Source: Actinomycetes bacterium (lineage in GTDB: Bacteria; Actinomycetota; Actinomycetes; Propionibacteriales; Propionibacteriaceae). Taken from it: a stretch of DNA of 5,405 bases. Below are positions 1 to 5,405 of this stretch, in pieces. The stretch is taken from NCBI GenBank assembly GCA_021794705.1, contig JAJYQH010000302.1, forward strand, positions 1 to 5,405, in the 5' to 3' direction. Each line of letters starts with the position of its first letter. Within the stretch, counting starts at the first letter, position 1. Made by a program: the position numbers and the translations under genes. The notes below the pieces were generated by a model. That model made no database searches and was not told where the DNA came from. It was given only the letters and a program-made list of their open reading frames with translations.

Positions 1-3000
1 CGATGATCGTCACGGCACCGGCGAACGGGGCCGCCACGTGCTTGGGGTTGGACGCGTCGGCGCGCTCGGCCAGGTCGGCGGCGACCTTGATCGAACGGTC
101 GCGCACGCGGATCGGCCGGATCTGCCCGTTGAGCGTGCAGATGACCGTGCGAACGCCCTTGTTGTCGGGCTCGCCGATGGCGTCGAGGCCGAACAGCATG
201 GTGACGCCGCTGCGCAGCTCGACCGCGTGCTCGACCCCGGCCCGCAGCCCGTAGAGGTAGGGCAGGGTCGGCATCGGCGACAGGTCGCCGTACTCCTCGC
301 GGTAGGCGGCGAACTCCCTGCTCGGGCCGGGGAACAGCAGCCGGTTGAGGGTCTCCTGCCGGACGCGGCCGGGCTCGGCGAGTTTGGCGAGATCGTCGGC
401 CGGCACCTCGGTGATGCGCACCGGCGTGCGGCGTCCGGCCAGCGCCTTGCTGCGGAACGGCTCCGGCCATCCACCCGCCGGCGCACCCAGCTCTCCGTTG
501 AGGAAGCCGACCACCGAGTCGGGGATGTCGAACCGCTGCGGGTCGGCCTCGAACTCGGCCGGGTCGGCCCCCACGGCGACGAGGTGCAGGGCGAGGTCAC
601 CGACCACCTTGGAGCTCGGCGTCACCTTGACCGGGCGGCCGAGGATCCTGTTCGCCGCGGCGTAGGTCGACTCGATCTGCTCGAACTTGTCCCCGAGCCC
701 CAGCGAGATCGCCTGCTGGCGCAGGTTCGACAGCTGGCCGCCGGGGATCTCGTGGGTGTACACGCGTCCGGTGGGGCTGGGCAGTCCGCTCTCGAACGGC
801 CGATAGACCTTGCGGACCGCCTCCCAGTACGGCTCGAGAGCCGTGACCGCGGCGAAGTCGAGCTTGGTCGCCTTGTCGGTGTGCTCGAGGGCCGCCACGA
901 GCGCGGACGCCGACGGCTGGCTGGTGGTGGCGGCCATCGGCGCGCTCGCGACGTCGACGGCGTCCACCCCGGCGTCGATCGCCGAGATGAGCGTGGCGAG
1001 CTGGCCGCCCGCCGTGTCGTGGGTGTGCAGGTGCACGGGCAGATCGAACCGCGAGCGCAGCGCGGTGACCAGGGTGGACGCCGCGTAGGGACGCAGCAGC
1101 CCGGCCATGTCCTTGATCGCCAGGATGTGCGCGCCGGCGTCGACGATCTGCTCGGCGAGACGCAGGTAGTAGTCGAGCGTGTAGATGCGCTCGTTGGGGT
1201 CGCTGAGGTCGCCGGTGTAGCACAGCCCGACCTCGGCCACGCTGGTGCCGGTGGCGCGGACGGCCTCGATCGCCGGGCGCATCTGCTCGACGTCGTTGAG
1301 GGCGTCGAAGATCCGGAAGATGTCGATGCCGACCGCCGTGGCCTCCTCGACGAACGCCTCGGTCACCTCGGTCGGGTACGGCGTGTAGCCCACGGTGTTG
1401 CGCCCGCGCAGGAGCATCTGGAGGCACTGGCCGGGCATCGCCTCACGCAGCTGGGCCAGCCGTTCCCACGGGTCCTCCCCGAGGAAGCGCAGGGCGACGT
1501 CGTAGGTCGCGCCGCCCCAGCACTCGACCGAGAACAGGCCGGGCAGCATCCGCGCGTAGTACGGGGCGACGTGCACGAGGTCGCGGGTGCGCACCCGGGT
1601 GGCGAGCAGCGACTGGTGGGCGTCGCGGAAGGTCGTGTCGGTCACCTCGACCTGGGACTGCTCGCGCAACTGGCGGGAGAAGCCCTCGGGGCCGAGGGCG
1701 AGCAGCCGCTGCCGCGCGCCGTCGGGCGCGGGCCCGGAGATGTCGAACTCGGGCAGCTTGGCCTTCGGCGACACCGTCGTGATCGGCTCCCCGTTGGGCT
1801 TGTTGACGGTGACGTCGGCGAGCCAGCGCAGCATCTTGGTGCCCCGGTCGCCCGGACGCCGGGCGCTCAGCAGGTGCGGGCGCTCCTCGATGAACGACGT
1901 CGACACGTCGCCCGCCCGGAAGGCCGGCTCCTCGAGGACGCTGCGGAGGAACGAGATGTTCGTCGACAGCCCGCGGATGCGGAACTCGGCGAGCGCCCGG
2001 TCGGCCCGGGCGATGGCGGTGGCGAAGTCGCGACCGCGCGCGGTGAGCTTCACGAGCAGCGAATCGAAGTGGGGGCTGATCTCGACACCGGTGGCGACGG
2101 TGCCGCCGTCGAGCCGGATCCCCGCACCGGACGCCGAGCGGTAGCCGGTGATGATGCCCGTGTCGGGACGGAAGTTGTTGAGCGGGTCCTCGGTCGTGAT
2201 GCGGCACTGCAGCGCCGCGCCCCGGATACGGACCGCGTCCTGGGACAGGCCGAGGTCGGCGAGGGTCTCCCCCGCCGCGATCCGCATCTGCGACTGCACG
2301 AGGTCGACGTCGGTGATCTCCTCGGTGACCGTGTGCTCGACCTGGATGCGCGGGTTCATCTCGATGAACACGTGCTTGCCGGCCCGCTCGCCCTCGGTCT
2401 CGACGAGGAACTCCACGGTGCCCGCGCAGGAGTAGCCGATCGACGTGGCGAACGCGACGGCGTCCGAGGTGAGGGCGTCCCGCAGCTCCTGACTGATGTT
2501 CGGCGCGGGCGCGATCTCGATGACCTTCTGGTGCCGGCGCTGGATCGAGCAGTCGCGCTCGAACAGGTGCATCGTCTCGCCGGTCTGGTCGGCGAGGATC
2601 TGCACCTCGATGTGGCGGGGGCGGCCGACGGCCTGTTCGATGTAGACGGTCGGGTCGCCGAAGGCGGCCTCCGCCTCGCGCATCGCCGCGCCCAGCGCCG
2701 CGGGGAGTTCCTCGCTGCTGTTCACCCGGCGCATGCCGCGGCCGCCACCACCGGCGACGGCCTTGACGAAGACGGGGAAGCCGATGCCCTCGGCGCCGGC
2801 GATGAGTTCGTCGGGATCGGTCGACGGCGGGGTCGACTGCAGGGTGGGGATGCCGACCGCGCGCGCGGCGGCGATGGCGCGCACCTTGTTGCCCGCGAGT
2901 TCGAGCACCCGGGCGGGCGGGCCGATGAACGTGATGCCGTTCTCGGCGCAGGCGGTGGCCAGGTCGGGGTTCTCGGACAGGAATCCGTAGCCCGGGTAGA

Positions 3001-3235
3001 TCGCGTCCGCACCGGCCTTCTTGGCCGCGGCGATGATCTCGGCGATGTCCAGGTAGGCCCGCACCGGGTGGCCCGGGGTGCCGATCTGGTAGGCCTCGTC
3101 CGCCTTGATCCGGTGGTCGGCGTTGCGGTCTTCATAAGGGAAGACGGCCACGGTCTGCAGGCCGAGTTCGTGTGCGGCCCGGAAGGCGCGCACCGCGATC
3201 TCACCGCGGTTGGCCACAAGTACTTTGGTGAACAT
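1..3235 (-). CDS. pyc: Pyruvate carboxylase, 3' end cut by window edge
   Basis: This biotin enzyme carboxylates pyruvate to oxaloacetate in the cytoplasm, using ATP and bicarbonate. The frame is open for 1078 codons from ATG at 3235. The biotin carboxylase domain (about 1-450) has K117, K158 followed by GGGGRGM (162-168), RRHQK ending at K237, and E292-x-N294-x-R296 in EMNPRIQVEH. The carboxyltransferase domain (about 525-800) has TDTTFRDAHQ (532-541, metal ligand D538), LLRGRN (R610), the carboxylated lysine K708 in KDMAGLL and metal ligands H737/H739 in HLHTHD. VTPSSK (T872) follows in the next segment. All key residues I checked are present, and I found no frameshift. The biotinyl domain begins near H1066 (HVAAPFAG), and the window ends at residue 1078, before the AMKM biotin site. 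Related proteins have about 1127-1140 residues, so some 50-60 are missing. The start is supported by MFTKVLVANRGEIA, the family's usual N-terminus, and by a -10 hexamer 7 bases upstream. There is no Shine-Dalgarno sequence. Identification is very secure; residue roles come from family knowledge. Confidence 0.98.
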   Translation of the reverse strand, partial: MFTKVLVANRGEIAVRAFRAAHELGLQTVAVFPYEDRNADHRIKADEAYQIGTPGHPVRAYLDIAEIIAAAKKAGADAIYPGYGFLSENPDLATACAENGITFIGPPARVLELAGNKVRAIAAARAVGIPTLQSTPPSTDPDELIAGAEGIGFPVFVKAVAGGGGRGMRRVNSSEELPAALGAAMREAEAAFGDPTVYIEQAVGRPRHIEVQILADQTGETMHLFERDCSIQRRHQKVIEIAPAPNISQELRDALTSDAVAFATSIGYSCAGTVEFLVETEGERAGKHVFIEMNPRIQVEHTVTEEITDVDLVQSQMRIAAGETLADLGLSQDAVRIRGAALQCRITTEDPLNNFRPDTGIITGYRSASGAGIRLDGGTVATGVEISPHFDSLLVKLTARGRDFATAIARADRALAEFRIRGLSTNISFLRSVLEEPAFRAGDVSTSFIEERPHLLSARRPGDRGTKMLRWLADVTVNKPNGEPITTVSPKAKLPEFDISGPAPDGARQRLLALGPEGFSRQLREQSQVEVTDTTFRDAHQSLLATRVRTRDLVHVAPYYARMLPGLFSVECWGGATYDVALRFLGEDPWERLAQLREAMPGQCLQMLLRGRNTVGYTPYPTEVTEAFVEEATAVGIDIFRIFDALNDVEQMRPAIEAVRATGTSVAEVGLCYTGDLSDPNERIYTLDYYLRLAEQIVDAGAHILAIKDMAGLLRPYAASTLVTALRSRFDLPVHLHTHDTAGGQLATLISAIDAGVDAVDVASAPMAATTSQPSASALVAALEHTDKATKLDFAAVTALEPYWEAVRKVYRPFESGLPSPTGRVYTHEIPGGQLSNLRQQAISLGLGDKFEQIESTYAAANRILGRPVKVTPSSKVVGDLALHLVAVGADPAEFEADPQRFDIPDSVVGFLNGELGAPAGGWPEPFRSKALAGRRTPVRITEVPADDLAKLAEPGRVRQETLNRLLFPGPSREFAAYREEYGDLSPMPTLPYLYGLRAGVEHAVELRSGVTMLFGLDAIGEPDNKGVRTVICTLNGQIRPIRVRDRSIKVAADLAERADASNPKHVAAPFAGAVTII

Positions 3236-3242
3236 GCGCCCC

Positions 3243-3248
3243 AACCTA
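3243..3248 (-). promoter_or_regulatory. Candidate -10 element of pyc (leaderless transcript)
   Basis: On the minus strand TAGGTT fits the actinobacterial TANNNT -10 consensus. Exactly seven bases (GGGGCGC) separate it from the pyc ATG, so transcription would start at or within a base or two of the start codon. No AGGAGG-like ribosome site is present, which agrees with a leaderless mRNA. No recognisable -35 hexamer is seen 16-18 bases upstream, which is common for actinobacterial sigma-A promoters. Inferred from sequence only. Confidence 0.6.
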
Positions 3249-3255
3249 CCGGGGA

Positions 3256-3299
3256 GGGACGCGTCGGAGGGGGCGTCCCGAGGGCGCGAGACGACGCCC
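3256..3299. repeat. Two overlapping, mutually exclusive inverted repeats
   Basis: GGGACGC (3256-3262) pairs perfectly with GCGTCCC (3273-3279). GGGCGTC (3271-3277) pairs perfectly with GACGCCC (3293-3299). The two hairpins share 3273-3277, so only one can form at a time. They lie between the permease stop and the pyc -10 element, and belong to the same GGCGTCCC motif family as the larger hairpin at 3309-3340. If pyc is leaderless they are not part of its transcript and would matter only for permease read-through RNA or as DNA sites. GC-rich spacers produce short inverted repeats by chance, so a function is uncertain. Confidence 0.5.
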
Positions 3300-3308
3300 G
3301 GACGCGAC

Positions 3309-3340
3309 GGCGTCCCGACCCTCGGGAGGGCCGGGACGCC
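3309..3340 (-). terminator. Strong GC hairpin, probable permease terminator without U-tract
   Basis: A perfect 9-base inverted repeat, GGCGTCCCG (3309-3317) and CGGGACGCC (3332-3340), encloses a second stem, CCCT (3319-3322) with AGGG (3327-3330). Only an A/C mismatch lies between the stems and the apical loop is four bases. It starts 25 bases after the permease TGA (3365-3367), the right place for a terminator. The downstream side on the minus strand has no T-run, so it is the tail-less hairpin type common in high-GC actinobacteria. It would separate permease transcription from pyc. Confidence 0.6.
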
Positions 3341-3364
3341 GGATGCCGTGCGGTCGCCGCGGGC

Positions 3365-4936
3365 TCAGAGCCTCGTGATGAGCGAGGACAGGATGCCCTG
3401 GGCGAAGTAGACGACGAAGGCCGCGCTGATGCCCCACATGAGCGGGTGCACCATCCGGGCCTTGCCCTTCACCAGCTTGATGAGGGCGTACGTGATGAAG
3501 CCCGCGCCGATGCCGACGGTGATCGAGTAGGTGAACGGCATGAGCACGATGGTGAGGAACGCGGGGATGCCGTCCTCGAGGTCGTCCCACCGCACGTGCA
3601 GCACCTGGGTCATCATGAGGAAGCCGACCAGCGCGAGCACCGGGGCCACCGCCTCGCTGGGCACCATGTTGACGAGCGGGGTGAGGAACATGGCGACGAT
3701 GAACGCGGCGCCGGTGACCACCGAGGCGAGACCGGTGCGCGCCCCCTCGCCGACGCCGGACGCCGACTCGATGTAGGCGGTGTTCGACGACGACGACCCC
3801 AGGCCGCCGGCAACCGCGGCCAGCGCGTCGACGAGCAGGATCTCCTTGAGGTGGGGCGGGTTGCCCTGGTTGTTGAGCAGGCCGCCCTCCTGGCCGATGG
3901 CCACGACCGTGCCCATGGTGTCGAAGAAGTCGGCGAGCATCAGCGAGAACACGATGAGCAGGACGCCGAGCACGATGCTGAGGTGGAACCTGCCGTCGGG
4001 GGCGAAGGCGCCGAACAGGTCGACCTTGCCGACCAACCCGAGCTTGGGCAGACCGAAGTCGGACAGGTGCGGCAGGGCCGGCACGTTGAGCTGCCAGCCG
4101 GTGTCCTTGACCGAGCCGTCGGCCTGGAACATCGGGCCCACCTTGGCGAGCGCCTCGATGATCACGGCGATGATCGTCGTGGCGACGATGGCGATGAGCA
4201 TGGCGCCGCGCACGCGCTTGACGAACAGCAGCACGACGAGGAAGAACCCGATGACGACGACAGCGATCGGCCAGCCCTGGAGCGAGCCGTTGATTCCGAG
4301 CTCGACGGGAACCGAGCCGCTGGGCTTGCGGACGACGCCGGAATCCATGAGGCCGACGAAGGTGATGAACAGGCCGATGCCGACACTGATGGCGGTGCGC
4401 AGCGCGGGGGGAACGGCCTTGAACACGGCCTGCCGGAACCCGGTCATCACGGCGATCGCGATGCCGACGCCCTCCCACACGACGAGGCCCATCGCCTGCG
4501 GCCAGGTCATCGTGGGAGCGATCGTGTAGGCGAGGAGGGCGTTGAGGCCCAGGCCGGTGGCGATGCCCAGCGGATACCGGCCCCACAGGCCCATGGCGAT
4601 GGTCATGACCGCCGCGACGAGCGCGGTGACGCCGGCCACCATGAGCTGCGAGTGGTGCACGGCCGCCCAGTCGATGTTCTTCTGGGCGGCGTCCAGGTAC
4701 TTCGGCTGTCCCGAGAGCAGGAGGCCCCGCTTGTCGGTGGCCGCGCCGATGATGATGGGGTTGAGGGCCAGGATGTAGGCCATCGCGAAGAAGGTGACGA
4801 GCCCGCCCCGCACTTCGCGTGCGACGGTCGAGCCACGGTGGGTGATTTCGAACCAGCGGTCCAGACCACTCTGCTGTGTGGGGTCCAGACGTCCAGGCGG
4901 CGCGACCGGCGCAGCCTTGGGAGAGTTGGTGACCAT
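3365..4936 (-). CDS. NCS2 family purine permease (AzgA/GhxP/PbuG type)
   Basis: This is a polytopic membrane transporter predicted to import purine bases (adenine, guanine or hypoxanthine) with protons. From ATG at 4936 it has 523 residues, slightly longer than the roughly 430-490 typical of the family. AzgA-branch signatures are FFAMAYILALNP (49-60), ADFFDTMGT (335-343, with D336 and D339) and SSSSNTAYIESASGVGEGARTG (381-402, with N385 and E390); the acidic and Asn residues fall where the family binds substrate and protons. Many hydrophobic segments follow, consistent with the 14-helix NCS2 fold, ending in a short cytoplasmic-like tail. A polar insert after the first helix (about 64-86) accounts for part of the extra length. 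In-frame upstream starts exist at ATG 4945 and TTG 4966. I chose 4936 because a TANNNT -10 lies seven bases before it and none of the starts has a Shine-Dalgarno site. Substrate preference cannot be read from sequence here; a uracil or xanthine carrier is less likely. Confidence 0.95.
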   Translation of the reverse strand: MVTNSPKAAPVAPPGRLDPTQQSGLDRWFEITHRGSTVAREVRGGLVTFFAMAYILALNPIIIGAATDKRGLLLSGQPKYLDAAQKNIDWAAVHHSQLMVAGVTALVAAVMTIAMGLWGRYPLGIATGLGLNALLAYTIAPTMTWPQAMGLVVWEGVGIAIAVMTGFRQAVFKAVPPALRTAISVGIGLFITFVGLMDSGVVRKPSGSVPVELGINGSLQGWPIAVVVIGFFLVVLLFVKRVRGAMLIAIVATTIIAVIIEALAKVGPMFQADGSVKDTGWQLNVPALPHLSDFGLPKLGLVGKVDLFGAFAPDGRFHLSIVLGVLLIVFSLMLADFFDTMGTVVAIGQEGGLLNNQGNPPHLKEILLVDALAAVAGGLGSSSSNTAYIESASGVGEGARTGLASVVTGAAFIVAMFLTPLVNMVPSEAVAPVLALVGFLMMTQVLHVRWDDLEDGIPAFLTIVLMPFTYSITVGIGAGFITYALIKLVKGKARMVHPLMWGISAAFVVYFAQGILSSLITRL

Positions 4937-4943
4937 GGCGCAC

Positions 4944-4949
4944 ATGGTA
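4944..4949 (-). promoter_or_regulatory. Candidate -10 element of the permease (leaderless from 4936)
   Basis: TACCAT on the minus strand matches four of the six bases of TATAAT. Seven bases (GTGCGCC) separate it from ATG 4936, the same spacing as at pyc. If this is the true -10, ATG 4945 lies inside the promoter and cannot be the start codon, which fixes the start at 4936. A competing -10, TAGGCT at 4966-4971, would give a leader of roughly 14-23 bases instead. Inferred from sequence only. Confidence 0.45.
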
Positions 4950-4965
4950 TGGGGACCGGGCGGCA

Positions 4966-4971
4966 AGCCTA
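4966..4971 (-). promoter_or_regulatory. Alternative -10 element of the permease, overlapping the divergent -10
   Basis: TAGGCT on the minus strand fits TANNNT. Transcription would start near 4958-4960, leaving a short leader before ATG 4945 or 4936, but that leader contains no Shine-Dalgarno sequence. The hexamer shares its TA step (4970-4971) with the plus-strand hexamer TAGAAT at 4970-4975, so polymerase could use only one direction at a time. It is an alternative or addition to TACCAT at 4944-4949. Confidence 0.35.
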
Positions 4972-4975
4972 GAAT
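4970..4975 (+). promoter_or_regulatory. Candidate -10 element of the DUF2530 gene (leaderless)
   Basis: TAGAAT differs from TATAAT at one base and is the best -10 match in the window. Eight bases separate it from ATG 4984, so the transcript should begin at or just before the start codon. There is no ribosome site upstream of the ATG and no clear -35 hexamer. The same bases, through the central CTAG (4969-4972), form part of a minus-strand hexamer directed at the permease. Confidence 0.6.
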
Positions 4976-4983
4976 CGGGCCTC

Positions 4984-5247
4984 ATGAACGGGATGTCCGC
5001 CGACTCCGCCGGGGCGGAGCATCACCACTTCCTCCAGGCGCCCATCCGTCCGCTCGACGAGAACGGCATCACCGCGACGGTCATCGGCACCGGCCTGTTC
5101 GCGGTCGCGACCATCGTCCTGCTGATCCTGAGGTCGCGCCTGGACGCCTCCGGGCGCGGCTGGTGGATCTGGGTCGGGGCGTGCGGCGTGCTGCTCGGCC
5201 TCATCGGCTACGCCTACTGCCGGCGTCGGGCCGCGCGCGGGGCCTGA
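4984..5247 (+). CDS. DUF2530-like small two-helix membrane protein
   Basis: This 87-residue protein of unknown function has the plan of actinobacterial DUF2530 proteins. A soluble N-terminus (1-28) contains a conserved-looking PLDENG (23-28). Helix one spans about 29-49, a polar turn RSRLDASGRGWW covers 50-61, helix two spans about 60-78, and the protein ends in a basic tail starting CRRR (79-82). The arginines in both the turn and the tail do not settle the topology. HHH at 13-15 is a minor oddity with no assigned role. The start at ATG 4984 is supported by the TAGAAT hexamer eight bases upstream; ATG 4993 (residue 4) is possible but less favoured. It is transcribed away from the purine permease with 47 bases between the two starts. 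From memory, DUF2530 genes often sit beside NCS2 permeases or MarR-type regulators in actinobacteria, which hints at a link, but no function is established. Family assignment rests on layout and recalled resemblance. Confidence 0.85.
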   Translation: MNGMSADSAGAEHHHFLQAPIRPLDENGITATVIGTGLFAVATIVLLILRSRLDASGRGWWIWVGACGVLLGLIGYAYCRRRAARGA

Positions 5248-5279
5248 CCCTTCCCGACGGCCCCGTTCCCGCCCCGGTT

Positions 5280-5368
5280 CCCGGGCGTACGTTTCGTCGC
5301 CCCGGGCGTACGAAACGTCGATGTCGCCCCACATCTCGTACGCCCCCAGTCAGCTCGTACGCCCCGGG
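5280..5368. repeat. CGTACG palindrome cluster, two direct and two inverted copies
   Basis: Four CGTACG palindromes occur at 5286, 5307, 5337 and 5356. The first two are in the exact 12-base direct repeat CCCGGGCGTACG (5280-5291 and 5301-5312, period 21). The last two are in the inverted form CTCGTACGCCCC (5335-5346 and 5354-5365, period 19). GTCGCCCC, a related octamer, is interleaved at 5296-5303 and 5323-5330, and GATGT/ACATC (5320-5324, 5331-5335) forms a small extra hairpin. This density of ordered copies exceeds what GC bias easily explains. It could be a REP-like intergenic element, a multi-site protein-binding region or a compound terminator. The repeat itself is seen directly; its role is unknown. 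Confidence 0.75.
5289..5318 (+). terminator. Long hairpin downstream of the DUF2530 gene, possible terminator
   Basis: ACGTTTCGTCGCCC (5289-5302) pairs with GGGCG (5304-5308) plus ACGAAACGT (5310-5318): fourteen paired bases with one bulged T at 5309 and a very tight apex. It lies 41 bases after the DUF2530 TGA. No T-run follows on either strand, so if it terminates transcription it is the tail-less type, and its symmetry would let it work in both directions. It coincides with the first two CGTACG copies, so it may be part of a repeat element rather than a dedicated terminator. Confidence 0.45.
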
Positions 5369-5405
5369 ACGGGATCAGTCGGGCCGGCCGCCGGCGGGAG
5401 TGGGG

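Noticed and set aside
597..2207. Minus-strand frames at 597-1427 and 1443-2207, which might suggest a frameshifted or split pyc
   Set aside because: They are out of frame with pyc. The frame from ATG 3235 reads through continuously with catalytic motifs before, within and after these intervals.
3236..3364. Riboswitch or pyc leader in the spacer
   Set aside because: No known riboswitch core is recognisable, and the TAGGTT-N7-ATG arrangement predicts that pyc has no 5' leader.
3780..4529. A 249-codon plus-strand frame inside the permease
   Set aside because: It is an antisense shadow of the permease with no recognisable family features and no promoter or ribosome site.
4943..4966. Upstream starts for the permease (ATG 4945, TTG 4966)
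   Set aside because: Neither has a ribosome site, the extra residues look unconserved, and TACCAT-N7 favours ATG 4936. ATG 4945 remains possible if transcription starts from TAGGCT.
38..4972. A 1644-codon open frame on the plus strand
   Set aside because: It is the in-register complement of pyc and the permease. Its protein is Arg/Gly/Asp/Glu/His-rich low-complexity sequence with no recognisable domain, while the minus strand encodes two clear, intact families.
3246..4985. A 579-codon minus-strand frame overlapping the permease
   Set aside because: It is an Arg/Pro/His-rich shifted frame of the permease with no membrane segments. The frame ending at 3365 carries all the NCS2 signatures.
5280..5368. 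CRISPR array or mobile-element end at the CGTACG cluster
   Set aside because: Repeat units are only about 12 bases, change orientation and have spacings of 21, 30 and 19, unlike CRISPR. No transposase or target-site duplication is visible.

Overview
This window comes from a high-GC Gram-positive actinobacterium. Three things suggest this: G+C looks close to 70% by eye; neither long gene contains a TTA, CTA or TCA codon; and start codons lie directly behind TANNNT -10 hexamers with no Shine-Dalgarno sequence, the actinobacterial leaderless style. The pyruvate carboxylase sequence (its MFTKVLVANRGEIAVRAF start and its FPVFVKAVAGGGGRGM stretch) fits the mycolic-acid order Mycobacteriales (relatives of Gordonia, Tsukamurella, Dietzia, Mycobacterium). 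The genus cannot be fixed from this window.

Layout. Positions 1-3235 (minus strand) hold nearly all of pyruvate carboxylase, pyc. The window cuts it just inside the biotinyl domain, before the biotin-bearing lysine. Positions 3236-3364 are a short spacer packed with GC-rich inverted repeats, with the pyc -10 hexamer at its pyc end. Positions 3365-4936 (minus strand) encode an NCS2 purine permease of the AzgA/GhxP/PbuG type. Positions 4937-4983 are a very compact divergent promoter region. Positions 4984-5247 (plus strand) encode a small two-helix membrane protein of the DUF2530 type. Positions 5248-5405 contain no convincing gene but hold a cluster of palindromic repeats built on CGTACG, including a strong hairpin that could end DUF2530 transcription.

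How the parts relate. Pyruvate carboxylase makes oxaloacetate from pyruvate and bicarbonate to refill the TCA cycle. The permease is predicted to import purine bases with protons. There is no obvious pathway link between them. pyc has its own promoter, and a hairpin cluster separates it from the permease, so they are probably independent units. The permease and the DUF2530 gene diverge from one tiny region whose candidate -10 elements overlap on opposite strands, so their transcription may be coupled.

Most of the window is ordinary core-genome sequence. The parts worth a second look are the three tightly placed -10 elements, the overlapping divergent promoters, and the CGTACG repeat cluster at the right edge. 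I see no mobile element, CRISPR array, tRNA, rRNA or defence system.
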